A DNA stretch of 36,092 nucleotides from Actinomycetes bacterium (GCA_919902125.1 CAKKQM010000083.1:1-36092); one strand, 5' to 3'; shown: positions 26,548 through 35,341, counted from the first letter of the stretch. A program made the numbers and translations. The notes: generated by a model not told the origin, from the sequence alone.

Positions 26548-27528
26548 TTACTGCCCCGCTCGGACTTCGGCATCGGAATGAATATCGATCCGCCATCCGG
26601 TAAGGCGGGCGGCAAGACGGGCATTTTGGCCATCTTTCCCAATCGCCAAGGAGAGTTGGTAATCGGGCACAGTAACTCTTGCCGATCGCGTCTGTAAATC
26701 AATAATTTCCACACGTTCTACCCGCGCAGGGGCGAGGGCATGGCCAACAAAAATTGCAGGATCCTCGGACCAATCCACGATATCGATCTTCTCGCCATGG
26801 AGTTCATCCATTACCGCACGAGCACGAGAGCCCATAGGACCAATAAGTGATCCCTTGGGGCTAACGCCAGCGCGATGCGTCCGCACCGCAATCTTGGTGC
26901 GATGTCCAGCTTCACGCGCGATCGCCATGATTTCGACAATACGATCGGAGATTTCGGGAACTTCAAGAGCAAAAAGTTGTTTCACTAACGCAGGATGACT
27001 GCGCGAGAGCGTCACTTCTGGGCCGCGCATGCCCTGCTTTACATCAATCACAAAACATTTGATGCGCTCTCCGTGTGAATAAACCTCACCAGGTACTTGT
27101 TCCTGTGGTGGAACTTTTCCCTCGACGCGCCCTAAATTGACATAGACCATCCGCGGATCGCGGCCCTGTTGAACAACTCCAGATACAACATCGCCAACCG
27201 ATGCGGTGAATTCACCGACGATCTCAGCATCATTTGCTTCGCGCATTTTCATCTTGATGATCTGGCGCGCTGTTGAGGTGGCGATTCGACTAAAGCCATC
27301 TGGGTCATGGACAACTTCGTCGATTTTCTCCCCGTTTTCTCCGAAGACTGAGACCATGATCCGAATTTCACCGGTTTCGCGATCTAAATGGGCAGCAGCA
27401 TGCTGGCGAGGTTCCGGAGTATGCATGTAGGCGGTAAGAACGGCAGCTTCAATGGCCAGAATTAAACGATCAAGCGGAATCTCGCGTTCGATCGTCAGTG
27501 AGGCAAGAGCCTTCATATCTACATGCAT
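26548..27528 (-). CDS. nusA: Transcription termination/antitermination factor NusA
   Basis: NusA binds RNA polymerase and modulates pausing, termination and antitermination. The 326-residue protein has the N-terminal polymerase-binding domain (1-115), an S1 domain (about 120-195, VGDVVSGVVQQGRDPRMVYVNLG) and two KH domains. The KH domains carry HRAGVSPKGSLIGPMGSRARAVMDELHGEKIDIVDW and IGKDGQNARLAARLTGWRIDI. It lacks the C-terminal acidic repeats of the E. coli protein, as usual in actinobacteria. Its ATG overlaps the rimP stop by one base (TAATG), so translation is coupled. Confidence 0.96.
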   Translation of the reverse strand: MHVDMKALASLTIEREIPLDRLILAIEAAVLTAYMHTPEPRQHAAAHLDRETGEIRIMVSVFGENGEKIDEVVHDPDGFSRIATSTARQIIKMKMREANDAEIVGEFTASVGDVVSGVVQQGRDPRMVYVNLGRVEGKVPPQEQVPGEVYSHGERIKCFVIDVKQGMRGPEVTLSRSHPALVKQLFALEVPEISDRIVEIMAIAREAGHRTKIAVRTHRAGVSPKGSLIGPMGSRARAVMDELHGEKIDIVDWSEDPAIFVGHALAPARVERVEIIDLQTRSARVTVPDYQLSLAIGKDGQNARLAARLTGWRIDIHSDAEVRAGQ

Positions 27529-28001
27529 TAGAGATCATCCCCTTTACGGTTGAACTCAATCTCCACGAGCGCTCTCTTGATATCGGCAAACGGGACGACT
27601 ACTTCTTTGGGATCTTTTTCTCCAACGAGAAGGGAAACTCCTGTTTCATCTACCGCAAGGATCCGACCAGTAATAGCATCACCATTGAGCATCACAATGC
27701 GCACTAAACGGGTCTTGTTCTTCGCCCAATGTCGCATTTGCGTCAGTGGGCGATCAACGCCAGGGGAGGTAACTTCAAGAGTAAAAGGTGTATCGCCCAT
27801 AAAGGGAGCAACATCAAGAACGGCGGCAATCTCGCGCGAGACTACTGTGACTTCATCCAGATTTAAATTATTCTCGCCATCAATGATGCATGTAACGACG
27901 CGGCGATTACCAGGGGATACAATATGGACTTCTTCAAGAAAGAAACCAGTCGCTTCAACTACGGGCGCTATAGCCTCATGAATTATTTCTACGAGCGACA
28001 T
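27528..28001 (-). CDS. rimP: Ribosome maturation factor RimP
   Basis: RimP binds the 30S subunit early in assembly. The 157-residue protein has the N-terminal domain with GFFLEEVHIVSPGNRRVVTCIID, LEVTSPGVDRPL (the family signature, residues about 83-94) and a C-terminal SH3-like domain. The ORF track begins at 28037, but the ATG at 28001 gives the normal N-terminus (MSLVEIIHEAIAPVVEATG) and has a GGAAG site. It is the first gene of the rimP-nusA-ylxR-infB block and follows the TSUP transporter gene by 54 nt on the same strand. Confidence 0.93.
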   Translation of the reverse strand: MSLVEIIHEAIAPVVEATGFFLEEVHIVSPGNRRVVTCIIDGENNLNLDEVTVVSREIAAVLDVAPFMGDTPFTLEVTSPGVDRPLTQMRHWAKNKTRLVRIVMLNGDAITGRILAVDETGVSLLVGEKDPKEVVVPFADIKRALVEIEFNRKGDDL

Positions 28002-28055
28002 AATCTTCCACTTTCTATGAAGTTGTAGTTTGAGCATAACCCAGATTTCTTCCAG

Positions 28056-28844
28056 TTACCAGTACGCGATAGTGTCCATTCCCACTTTAAGAATGAGCAC
28101 CACGGTGACAAGGAGGAAGACTCGGCGCACGAGTGGTGACCCTCCACGAATGGCAATATGCGCACCGAGCAGACCGCCAAGAACATTTGCTAGAGCCAAG
28201 ACCAAGCCTAGGCGCCACAAAATCACACCATGAAGTCCAAAAACTACGATAGCTCCCAGATTGGTTGAGACGTTAACCACTTTTGCAATTGATGATGCCG
28301 TTAAGAAAGCAAAACCCAAGAGGGCAACCAATACCAACATTAGAAACGTGCCGGTTCCTGGACCAAAAATTCCGTCGTAAAAACCAATCCCAGCACCTGC
28401 AAGTATCGCGATTGCTGTTCGCCGACGCGGCGTATGACGCAATACTTCTATTTTACCCAACGTTGGATTGCGCCAGGTATAGATCACAACAGCGATGAGC
28501 AAAATAAGGACAAGCGGACGGAGCGAATGTGTTGGAATCTGTGCGGCAAGGAATGCACCAGACATCGAACCAAAAAACGCGGGCAGTGCCATCGTTAACG
28601 TAAAAGCGAGATCTGGCTTTACTCGCCTGCGATACATAATCGCGGCAGCGCTAGTACCAAAAAATGATGAAAGTTTGTTAGTTCCCAGAACTTGCACTGT
28701 TGCGGATTCCGGTAAACCAATGAGCAACGCAGGTAATTGGACCAACCCGCCACCGCCTGCAATTGCATCCACAAAACCTGCGCAAAGGGCGGCGACCACC
28801 ATAAATGCCCCAGCAGCGAATGAAATTTCGCCAAAAAAATGCAT
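28056..28844 (-). CDS. TSUP (TauE/SafE) family membrane transporter
   Basis: This 262-residue protein has about eight hydrophobic helices and the two TSUP half-repeats: FVDAIAGGGGLVQLPALL (about residues 24-41) and FYDGIFGPGTGTFLMLVLV (about 155-173). Family members export or import sulfite, sulfonates and other small organic anions; the substrate here is unknown. It sits between proS and rimP, 11 nt after proS and 54 nt before rimP, a place where core actinobacterial clusters usually have no transporter, so it may be an insertion into the operon. The call is at the family level. Confidence 0.87.
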   Translation of the reverse strand: MHFFGEISFAAGAFMVVAALCAGFVDAIAGGGGLVQLPALLIGLPESATVQVLGTNKLSSFFGTSAAAIMYRRRVKPDLAFTLTMALPAFFGSMSGAFLAAQIPTHSLRPLVLILLIAVVIYTWRNPTLGKIEVLRHTPRRRTAIAILAGAGIGFYDGIFGPGTGTFLMLVLVALLGFAFLTASSIAKVVNVSTNLGAIVVFGLHGVILWRLGLVLALANVLGGLLGAHIAIRGGSPLVRRVFLLVTVVLILKVGMDTIAYW

Positions 28845-28855
28845 ATAAAAGTTAC

Positions 28856-30580
28856 CTAGGGCAGGAGTTTGGCAATTTCGCTGGCTGCGTCGGCAATAAG
28901 AACTTCCCTGCGTTCGGCGCTGCGACGAATGCGAACTTCTACTTTTCCTTCGGCCAAGGCTTTGCCAACAACAACAATGATTGGATTGCCAATTAATTCA
29001 GCATCCTTAAATTTCACACCGGGGCTTGCATCGCGGCGATCGTCCAACATTACACTAACGCCTAGTTTTTCTAATGTTAAAGCCAACGAATCTGCGACGT
29101 TAAAGGGATTGTCGTCTTTACCTGTAGCAACGATATGAACTTGCGCTGGTGCAACTTCAGCAGGCCAACATAAGCCGATTTCATCATGAGTCTGTTCGGC
29201 AATTGCAGCCACAGCACGAGAGACGCCAATTCCATAAGAACCCATTGTCACAACTCGCGATTTTCCATCACTATCTAGAACAGTGAGGTCAAGTGCTTGC
29301 GCAAACTTGCGACCGAGTTGAAAAATATGACCAATTTCAATGGCATGATCGATAACCACTGGCGCAGAACATTCAGGACATGTGTCACCCTTGCGAACTT
29401 CCGCTGCATCCACATAATCATCAACAGTAAAGTCGCGACCATTAACAACATTGAGCGCGTGGCGATCTTTCTTATTAGCCCCGGTGACCCATGACGTTCC
29501 TGGAGCGACACGTGGATCGGCGTAAACGGTAAGACCAAATTTCTGTGCATCTTGTGGACCTACATAACCTTTTACCAAACTAGGATTCTTGGCAAAATCA
29601 GAATCCTCAAAGAGGCGAATTTCCTTTACGCCAGGCAGATTTGCTTCCAACCGCTTCAGATCAACTTCCCGATCGCCAGGAACTAAGACAGAAATATTTT
29701 TACCGTCAGCAATCAAAAGTACATTCTTAAGCGTCTGTGCACCTGTGTATCCGCTACCAAATTTTTCATTTAATACGTTCACTAAAGAATCGATAGTGGG
29801 CGTATCTGGGGTATCTACTATTTTCATTTTAGGGGCACTTGAAAAATCAACGGCTACCACCACGGTTTTCATTGCTTCTACATTTGCCGCATAGCCGCAT
29901 TTTTCGCAGAGTACGTAGGTATCTTCACCAGTGGGGCACGGGGCAAGGAATTCTTCTGAGCGTGATCCGCCCATTGCGCCGGACATTGCACTGACAATGT
30001 TGTAGCGCATTCCAAGGCGATCAAAAGTTTTAATGTAAGCATCACGATGCTTGTTGTAGGACTGGCTTAAGCCTTCATCTGTAAGATCAAAAGAATAGGA
30101 ATCTTTCATGACAAATTCGCGACCGCGAATGATTCCACTGCGTGGCCTTGGTTCATCGCGATACTTGGTCTGAATTTGATAGAGCGAAAGAGGAAGATCC
30201 TTATATGAGGAGTACTCCCCTTTAACCATGAGCGTAAACATTTCCTCATGCGTGGGTCCTAATAAATAGTCGCCGCCTTTGCGATCTTGGAGGCGGAAGA
30301 TATCGGCGCCGTACTCACTCCAGCGATTGGTCTTTTCGTAAGCATCGCGTGGCAGCAGGGCAGGAAAGTGCACTTCCTGAAATCCAGCCTTGTCCATCTC
30401 TTCACGGATAATCCGTTCAATATTACGAAGTGTGATGTAACCCAGTGGCAACCATGAATAAATACCGGCGGCGATTCGGCGAATGTATCCAGCCCGCACT
30501 AGTAAACGGTGGCTGGCAACTTCCGCATCAGCTGGGTCGTCGCGCAGGGTACGCAGGAAGAGAGTGGACATTCGCAACAT
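28856..30580 (-). CDS. proS: Proline-tRNA ligase
   Basis: ProS charges tRNA-Pro. The 574-residue bacterial-type enzyme has class II motif 1 (AAGIYSWLPLGYITLRNIERIIREEM region), motif 2 (TKYRDEPRPRSGIIRGREFVMKDSYSFD) and motif 3 (MGSYGIGVSRAVAAIAEQ). An editing insertion domain (about residues 225-390) clears mischarged alanine. The ATG at 30580 gives the common MLRMSTLFLRTLRDDPADAE start and lies 7 nt after TAGGCT, so its message is probably leaderless. It lies 47 nt downstream of ispG in the same strand run. Confidence 0.96.
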   Translation of the reverse strand: MLRMSTLFLRTLRDDPADAEVASHRLLVRAGYIRRIAAGIYSWLPLGYITLRNIERIIREEMDKAGFQEVHFPALLPRDAYEKTNRWSEYGADIFRLQDRKGGDYLLGPTHEEMFTLMVKGEYSSYKDLPLSLYQIQTKYRDEPRPRSGIIRGREFVMKDSYSFDLTDEGLSQSYNKHRDAYIKTFDRLGMRYNIVSAMSGAMGGSRSEEFLAPCPTGEDTYVLCEKCGYAANVEAMKTVVVAVDFSSAPKMKIVDTPDTPTIDSLVNVLNEKFGSGYTGAQTLKNVLLIADGKNISVLVPGDREVDLKRLEANLPGVKEIRLFEDSDFAKNPSLVKGYVGPQDAQKFGLTVYADPRVAPGTSWVTGANKKDRHALNVVNGRDFTVDDYVDAAEVRKGDTCPECSAPVVIDHAIEIGHIFQLGRKFAQALDLTVLDSDGKSRVVTMGSYGIGVSRAVAAIAEQTHDEIGLCWPAEVAPAQVHIVATGKDDNPFNVADSLALTLEKLGVSVMLDDRRDASPGVKFKDAELIGNPIIVVVGKALAEGKVEVRIRRSAERREVLIADAASEIAKLLP

Positions 30581-30587
30581 ATCTGCC

Positions 30588-30593
30588 AGCCTA
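30588..30593 (-). promoter_or_regulatory. -10 element of a leaderless proS promoter
   Basis: TAGGCT lies 7 nt before the proS ATG, in the 47-nt gap after ispG, and would add a start site inside the core cluster. Confidence 0.45.
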
Positions 30594-30627
30594 CCTGAGT
30601 AATTTGGTCTGGTGTGTGACGTTGGTG

Positions 30628-31779
30628 CTAACGAACCTCAACTATTGGCTCGCCCCAGCCGACTCCTGCTGCTTCCATCTCTTCGGCTAGGCGCATCGCC
30701 TCTTCGATAAGTGTCTCGACGATTGCAGATTCGGGAACAGTCTTAATGACCTGACCTTTGACAAATATTTGCCCCTTTCCGTTTCCTGAGGCCACGCCAA
30801 GATCTGCTTCGCGAGCCTCCCCTGGGCCGTTAACAACGCAACCCATGACAGCAACGCGCAGTGGAACTGTCATGCCTTGCAAACCTGCCTGTACTTTCTC
30901 GGCCAAGGCGTACACATCCACTTGTGCGCGACCGCATGATGGGCACGAGACGATTTCTAGTTTTCGCTGGCGCAAATTGAGTGATTCAAGGATCGATATT
31001 CCAACTTTAACTTCCTCGACAGGTGGAGCAGAGAGTGAGACACGGATGGTGTCTCCGATCCCCTCTGCCAGAAGTATTCCAAAAGCCGTGGCAGACTTAA
31101 TTGTTCCTTGAAAAATGGGACCGGCTTCTGTAACACCAAGGTGTAATGGATAATCACATTTCTGTGCGAGCAGACGATATGCGCGGACCATCGTAACGGG
31201 GTCATGATGCTTGACAGAGATCTTGATATTGGTAAATCCGTGCTCTTCAAATAATGAACATTCCCAGAGCGCGGACTCAACAAGCGCCTCGGGGGTTGCT
31301 TTACCGTACTTTGCGAGCAGACGAGGGTCGAGCGAACCAGCGTTAACACCAATACGAATCGGAATGCCAGCGTCACCTGCAGCTTTCGCTACCTCTTTCA
31401 CTTTGTCATCAAACTGTTTGATATTCCCAGGGTTAACTCGTACCGCTGCACAACCAGCATCAATTGCCGCAAAGATGTACTTGGGTTGGAAATGAATATC
31501 TGCGATAACGGGGATCTGCGATTTTTTAGCAATCTGAGCAAGCGCGTCGGCATCATCTTGACTTGGTACCGCAACCCGAACAATCTGACAACCCGCTGCT
31601 GTTAATTCAGCGATCTGTTGCAAAGTTGCATCGACATCAGAGGTCAACGTGGTGCACATTGATTGCACGCTGACTTGTGCTTCACTTCCAACGGCGACAC
31701 TGCCTACCTGGAGTTGGCGGGTCTTGCGTCGTGGAGCAAGAGTGGGCAGCGAAACTGCCGGCATACCTAGATCGACCAT
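30628..31779 (-). CDS. ispG: 4-hydroxy-3-methylbut-2-en-1-yl diphosphate synthase (flavodoxin/ferredoxin)
   Basis: IspG performs the penultimate step of the non-mevalonate isoprenoid pathway using a [4Fe-4S] cluster. The 383-residue TIM-barrel plus reductase-like domain shows [17 protein letters not shown] near the N-terminus. The cluster cysteines lie in [12 protein letters not shown] and [15 protein letters not shown] near the C-terminus. The ORF-track start at 31821 is a TTG giving non-family residues; the ATG at 31779 gives [22 protein letters not shown], the actinobacterial N-terminus. It follows the M50 protease gene by 51 nt, a conserved pairing. Confidence 0.95.
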   Translation of the reverse strand: MVDLGMPAVSLPTLAPRRKTRQLQVGSVAVGSEAQVSVQSMCTTLTSDVDATLQQIAELTAAGCQIVRVAVPSQDDADALAQIAKKSQIPVIADIHFQPKYIFAAIDAGCAAVRVNPGNIKQFDDKVKEVAKAAGDAGIPIRIGVNAGSLDPRLLAKYGKATPEALVESALWECSLFEEHGFTNIKISVKHHDPVTMVRAYRLLAQKCDYPLHLGVTEAGPIFQGTIKSATAFGILLAEGIGDTIRVSLSAPPVEEVKVGISILESLNLRQRKLEIVSCPSCGRAQVDVYALAEKVQAGLQGMTVPLRVAVMGCVVNGPGEAREADLGVASGNGKGQIFVKGQVIKTVPESAIVETLIEEAMRLAEEMEAAGVGWGEPIVEVR

Positions 31780-31830
31780 CTTCTCATTCTGCCCTAATGC
31801 GCCCGCGGCTTCACCTTCCAAGGCTCGTCA

Positions 31831-33057
31831 TTACAGATTAAAGTTTACTGGATTGACGATATCTGCCACTAAGAGCATGAGCGTCAGTCCAACTAAGAGA
31901 ACAAAGACCACCATGGTGACGGGTGTTAAAACAGCCACATCAATCGCAGCAGGTCGTGCGCGCCCACGAAGGCGCGCCAAGAATGCACGTATTTCGTCAG
32001 CAATTGCCACAGCCATATGCCCGCCATCAAGGGGCAAAATAGGCAGGAGATTAAAGATGCCTACAAAGATATTGAGGCTGGCGATAATTACGATAAATGT
32101 TGCCAGGCGCTCAGGAATTGAAAGTTTTGCGCTACCAACAGCTTGACCAGAAACTCGAGCAACTCCAACAACTCCCACCAGACCTGCAGAGTCACGAGGT
32201 TTGCCACCAATAGTTTGTGACCAGAGGGCGGGGATTTTACTCGGAAGCGCGATCAAAGATTTTAGGGAGGCAGCGATGAAAAGGCTTGTAGTAGAAGTTG
32301 ATTGCTTTACCGCCGTGACCGGATCGCTTCGTACAAACGCAAATTGATTAACAATGCCCACAAAACCAATCGTTTTGCCATTGATAACTCTGGCTTGCGG
32401 TACCACAGTAATTTCAAAATCTGGAAGACCAGACCCATCAACATTTTGCAGTTTCTGACTACCACGATCAATTCCAAGAATAAGAGACTTGCCAGCAGAA
32501 CTACGGATCAGTTCGACATCCTTGGCCCACTCTTTGATGGGTATGCCATTAATAGAGACAATTTTGTCGCCAGCTTTCAAACCTGCGGATTTAGCGGGAG
32601 AGATCGGCGATTGTGCTGTGCACTCTTGAGCGCCGGTGACAGGCGGAACGCAGGAACTGACCTGCGCAATGGTTGATGTGACCTGCGCAGTTCCAACCCC
32701 CATAAAGAGTGCTAGAAGTAGAACAAAACCAAGGACGAAATGCAGGAATGATCCAGCGCCAAGGACGATGAGTTTTCGACCGCCACTAGCGCGATAAAAC
32801 GCGCGACCTTCTTCACCTGGGTCCATGACGTCATTTGGCACCATGCCTTCAATACGGCAATACCCACCTGCCGGGATTGTCTTAATACCAAATTCTGTTT
32901 CCCCGCGCTGGGTTGACCAGATTTTCTTACCAAAACCTAGGAAAAACTCCGTTACTTTCATGCCAAAATGTTTAGCCATAATGAAATGGCCAAACTCATG
33001 GACCATAACCGAGAATAAAAGCGCAACAATAAATGCCACAATTCCAAGTAACTGCAT
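31831..33057 (-). CDS. rseP: Site-2 (M50) intramembrane zinc protease, RseP-like
   Basis: This 408-residue protein is a regulated intramembrane protease of the RseP/Rip1 type. It has HEFGH (20-24) in the first transmembrane helix, a PDZ domain (about residues 150-200, SAGLKAGDKIVSINGIPIKEW) and the second zinc/active-site motif NLLPILPLDGGH (about 335-346), with a final helix. In actinobacteria such proteases cleave anti-sigma factors and other membrane substrates; the target is unknown here. The gene heads the M50-ispG-proS run. dxr, often just upstream in relatives, is not visible; gabT is divergent instead. AGAGGA lies about 7 nt before the ATG. Confidence 0.92.
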   Translation of the reverse strand: MQLLGIVAFIVALLFSVMVHEFGHFIMAKHFGMKVTEFFLGFGKKIWSTQRGETEFGIKTIPAGGYCRIEGMVPNDVMDPGEEGRAFYRASGGRKLIVLGAGSFLHFVLGFVLLLALFMGVGTAQVTSTIAQVSSCVPPVTGAQECTAQSPISPAKSAGLKAGDKIVSINGIPIKEWAKDVELIRSSAGKSLILGIDRGSQKLQNVDGSGLPDFEITVVPQARVINGKTIGFVGIVNQFAFVRSDPVTAVKQSTSTTSLFIAASLKSLIALPSKIPALWSQTIGGKPRDSAGLVGVVGVARVSGQAVGSAKLSIPERLATFIVIIASLNIFVGIFNLLPILPLDGGHMAVAIADEIRAFLARLRGRARPAAIDVAVLTPVTMVVFVLLVGLTLMLLVADIVNPVNFNL

Positions 33058-33071
33058 TTGGCTATCCTCTC

Positions 33072-33077
33072 AGATTA
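33072..33077 (-). promoter_or_regulatory. -10 element of the M50 protease-ispG operon
   Basis: TAATCT lies 14 nt before the M50 protease ATG. It would give a leader of about 8 nt or, with a slightly earlier start, keep the AGAGGA ribosome site. Confidence 0.35.
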
Positions 33078-33107
33078 GACTGACAAATGGGTATTTATGC
33101 GAAGTAG

Positions 33108-33113
33108 TAGCAT
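33108..33113 (+). promoter_or_regulatory. -10 element of a leaderless gabT promoter
   Basis: TAGCAT lies 7 nt before the ATG at 33121 and supports that start over the upstream ATG at 33097. GAGG just before the ATG is an alternative but closely spaced ribosome site. Confidence 0.4.
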
Positions 33114-33120
33114 TGAGGCC

Positions 33121-34452
33121 ATGACATCAATTCCACAGGTACGCAAACTGGTCACCGCAATCCCCGGCCCAAAGTCACAAGAAATTCTCAAACGCCGTGC
33201 AGATGCAGTTTCTGCCGCCCTTGGAATGGCGATCCCGATGATCGTTGAACGCGCCGGTGGCGGAATCTTGGTCGATGTCGACGGCAACTCCATCATTGAT
33301 ATGGGCGCTGGTATTGCGGTAGTAAATGTTGGCAATAGCGCCGATCGAGTCGTTGCAAATGTAAAAGCACAAGTGGAAGCGTTCACTCATACCTGTTTTA
33401 TGGTTGCGCCGTATCTGGGTTACATTGAAGTTTGCGAAGCCCTCAATCGCTTAACTCCTGGAACGCATAAGAAAAAATCAATTCTTCTTAATTCGGGGGC
33501 TGAAGCCTTAGAAAACGCCGTGAAAATTGCCCGTAGTTACACCAAACGCCAAGCGGTCGTTGTCTTTGAACACGGCTATCACGGTCGCACAAACCTCACT
33601 ATGGCCATGACTGCAAAAAATATGCCATACAAAGAAGGTTTTGGTCCGTTTACTCCTGAAATTTATCGCATGCCGATGGCCTATCCATTGCGTTGGCCAG
33701 GTGGTGCGCAAAATTGCGCGAGTGATGCTCTAAATGTCGTCATCCATAAAATGGAGAAAGAACTTGGCGCCAAAAATATTGCTGCGATAGTTATCGAACC
33801 TATCCAAGGCGAAGGTGGTTTCATCGTTCCACCAAAAGGTTTCTTGCCAGGCTTGGCAAAGTTCGCAACAGAAAATGGCATCGTATTTATCGCCGATGAA
33901 GTGCAGACAGGTTTTGCACGCACTGGTCAGATGTTCGCCTCTGAAGATGAAGGCGTAGTTCCTGATCTGATTGCAACCGCAAAAGGAATTGCAGGTGGAC
34001 TTCCGCTTGCTGGCGTCACTGGACGTGCTGAAATTATGGATTCAGTTCATGCCAGCGGACTCGGCGGAACTTTTGGGGGCTCCCCGATCGCATGCGCAGC
34101 TGCTCTGGGCGCAATCGCCACTATTGAACAGGAGAACCTCTGCGATCGCGCAAAAGAGATTGGCACAATCATCTCCGACGCACTTAATGCGATGAAAGCG
34201 AAATATTCCATCATTGGCGAGGTCCGTGGCCGCGGTGCAATGCAAGCCATCGAACTTGTCATTCCTGGCGGCATCGAACCCAACCCTGTTGCCCTAACTT
34301 CGATTATTAAATTCTGTCAGAGCGAAGGCGTACTTATTCTTTCGGCTGGAACTTACGGCAACGTCATCCGTTTGCTGCCACCGTTAGTAATACCAGAAAA
34401 TTTATTGCGCGAAGCGTTGGAAATTCTCGATCGCGCTATTGCGCAGGCATAG
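33121..34452 (+). CDS. gabT: 4-aminobutyrate aminotransferase
   Basis: GabT transfers the amino group of 4-aminobutyrate to 2-oxoglutarate, giving succinate semialdehyde. The 443-residue class III aminotransferase has NSGAEA (124-129), FEHGYHGRT (149-157), EPIQGEGGF (226-234), DEVQTGFARTG (259-269) and the PLP lysine 288 in TAKGIAGGLP. The start at 33121 (MTSIPQVRKL) matches actinobacterial GabT, so the track start at 33097 is not used. The last 24 codons (34378-34452) are repeated in diverged form at 35252-35326 beyond deoD, so the present gene may be a hybrid whose 3' end came with deoD. No gabD is seen nearby. Confidence 0.92.
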   Translation: MTSIPQVRKLVTAIPGPKSQEILKRRADAVSAALGMAIPMIVERAGGGILVDVDGNSIIDMGAGIAVVNVGNSADRVVANVKAQVEAFTHTCFMVAPYLGYIEVCEALNRLTPGTHKKKSILLNSGAEALENAVKIARSYTKRQAVVVFEHGYHGRTNLTMAMTAKNMPYKEGFGPFTPEIYRMPMAYPLRWPGGAQNCASDALNVVIHKMEKELGAKNIAAIVIEPIQGEGGFIVPPKGFLPGLAKFATENGIVFIADEVQTGFARTGQMFASEDEGVVPDLIATAKGIAGGLPLAGVTGRAEIMDSVHASGLGGTFGGSPIACAAALGAIATIEQENLCDRAKEIGTIISDALNAMKAKYSIIGEVRGRGAMQAIELVIPGGIEPNPVALTSIIKFCQSEGVLILSAGTYGNVIRLLPPLVIPENLLREALEILDRAIAQA

Positions 34453-34472
34453 CCGAAGCGTGGACCTTGGCA

Positions 34473-34478
34473 TATTAT
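34473..34478 (+). promoter_or_regulatory. -10 element of a leaderless deoD promoter
   Basis: TATTAT lies 7 nt before the deoD ATG, which has no ribosome site. It is the best -10 match among the leaderless candidates in this window. Confidence 0.5.
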
Positions 34479-34485
34479 CTCCACA

Positions 34486-35187
34486 ATGAGCAAACACATA
34501 AGCGCAGCCCCGGGTGAGATAGCCGAGCGAATTCTGCTTCCTGGAGACCCCCTTCGGGCCAAATGGGTCGCCGAAAACTACCTCGAACGGGTTCATCAGT
34601 ACACCTCGGTCCGCAATATGTTCGGATTTACCGGTATGTACAAAGGTGAGCGGCTCTCAGTCCAGGGCACTGGTATGGGACTGCCCTCCCTTGCCATCTA
34701 TGTCAATGAGCTTTTTACTGAATACGGGGTCCAAAGTGCGATCCGAATAGGAACCTGCGGGGGCTTATTAGAAAAGACCAAGATAGGTGATGTCATCTTG
34801 GCTATGACTGCATCCACTGATTCCAATATTAACCGGAGAATTACACATGGATTGGATTTTGCACCGCACGCAGATTTTCAACTCTTGCTTGCCGCATATG
34901 AAGCATCGAAATACTTACCCAATGTTCATATCGGAGGAGTTTCATCAATGGATTATTTTTACGATGAAACAGATGCTGCACAAAAATTAATTCAACATGG
35001 AGTGCTCGGTGTTGAGATGGAAGCTAATCAACTCTACTCAATCGCTGCACGCAAACAAAGACGTGCACTTACCATTCTTACCGTCTCTGATCATGTGATC
35101 ACACATGAATCCATGGATTCAATCTCGCGCGAGCAATCATTAAACACAATGGTCGAGATCGCCCTTACAACTTTACTAAAAGGATAA
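34486..35187 (+). CDS. deoD: Purine nucleoside phosphorylase, DeoD type
   Basis: DeoD splits purine (deoxy)nucleosides with phosphate into base and (deoxy)ribose-1-phosphate. The 233-residue hexameric-type enzyme has LPGDPLRAKWVAE (18-30), GTGMGLPS (61-68), IGTCGGL (88-94), the ribose-binding VEMEA (176-180) and the catalytic Asp202 in SDH. It lies 34 nt after gabT on the same strand, with its own leaderless -10. It is flanked by gabT and a leftover gabT 3' end, so it probably arrived with the incoming DNA. Its codon use looks more AT-rich in the second half than in nearby core genes; this was judged by eye. Confidence 0.95.
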   Translation: MSKHISAAPGEIAERILLPGDPLRAKWVAENYLERVHQYTSVRNMFGFTGMYKGERLSVQGTGMGLPSLAIYVNELFTEYGVQSAIRIGTCGGLLEKTKIGDVILAMTASTDSNINRRITHGLDFAPHADFQLLLAAYEASKYLPNVHIGGVSSMDYFYDETDAAQKLIQHGVLGVEMEANQLYSIAARKQRRALTILTVSDHVITHESMDSISREQSLNTMVEIALTTLLKG

Positions 35188-35193
35188 ACCACG

Positions 35194-35271
35194 ATGAAAA
35201 CTTCTGAATGGTTATTACTTGGCATAGTCACTTTTGTTCTCATTGATTTTGCCTCCGCTGGTGATGCCTGA
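35194..35271 (+). pseudogene. Truncated start of a hydrophobic membrane ORF at a recombination junction
   Basis: This 25-codon ORF (MKTSEWLLLGIVTFVLIDF...) begins 6 nt after deoD, with AAAGGA about 10 nt upstream, and encodes a charged start plus one hydrophobic helix. Its last codons run out of frame into the gabT remnant that begins at 35252, and it stops at 35271. It is best read as the start of a membrane-protein gene that followed deoD in the donor and was cut at the junction. A genuine small membrane peptide is the alternative. Confidence 0.45.
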
Positions 35272-35326
35272 GAATCTCTTACGCGAAGCGCTAGAAGTAC
35301 TGGATCGGGCCATCGCTTCGGTTTAA
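35252..35326 (+). pseudogene. Remnant of a second gabT 3' end
   Basis: In one frame this stretch reads PPLVMPENLLREALEVLDRA... and ends in TAA at the same point as GabT. It matches 20 of the last 24 residues of the intact GabT (34378-34452) but only 49 of 72 bases, mostly through third-position changes. It is therefore a diverged homologue's end and not a fresh tandem copy. No start codon context or upstream homology is visible before about 35246. It is interpreted as the resident gabT end displaced when foreign DNA carrying deoD recombined in. Confidence 0.85.
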
Positions 35327-35341
35327 CCCAAGCTAAAATCT

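Noticed and set aside
26475-26714. N-terminal extension of the YlxR ORF
   Set aside because: It overlaps nusA in another frame and lengthens the protein well beyond the family size.
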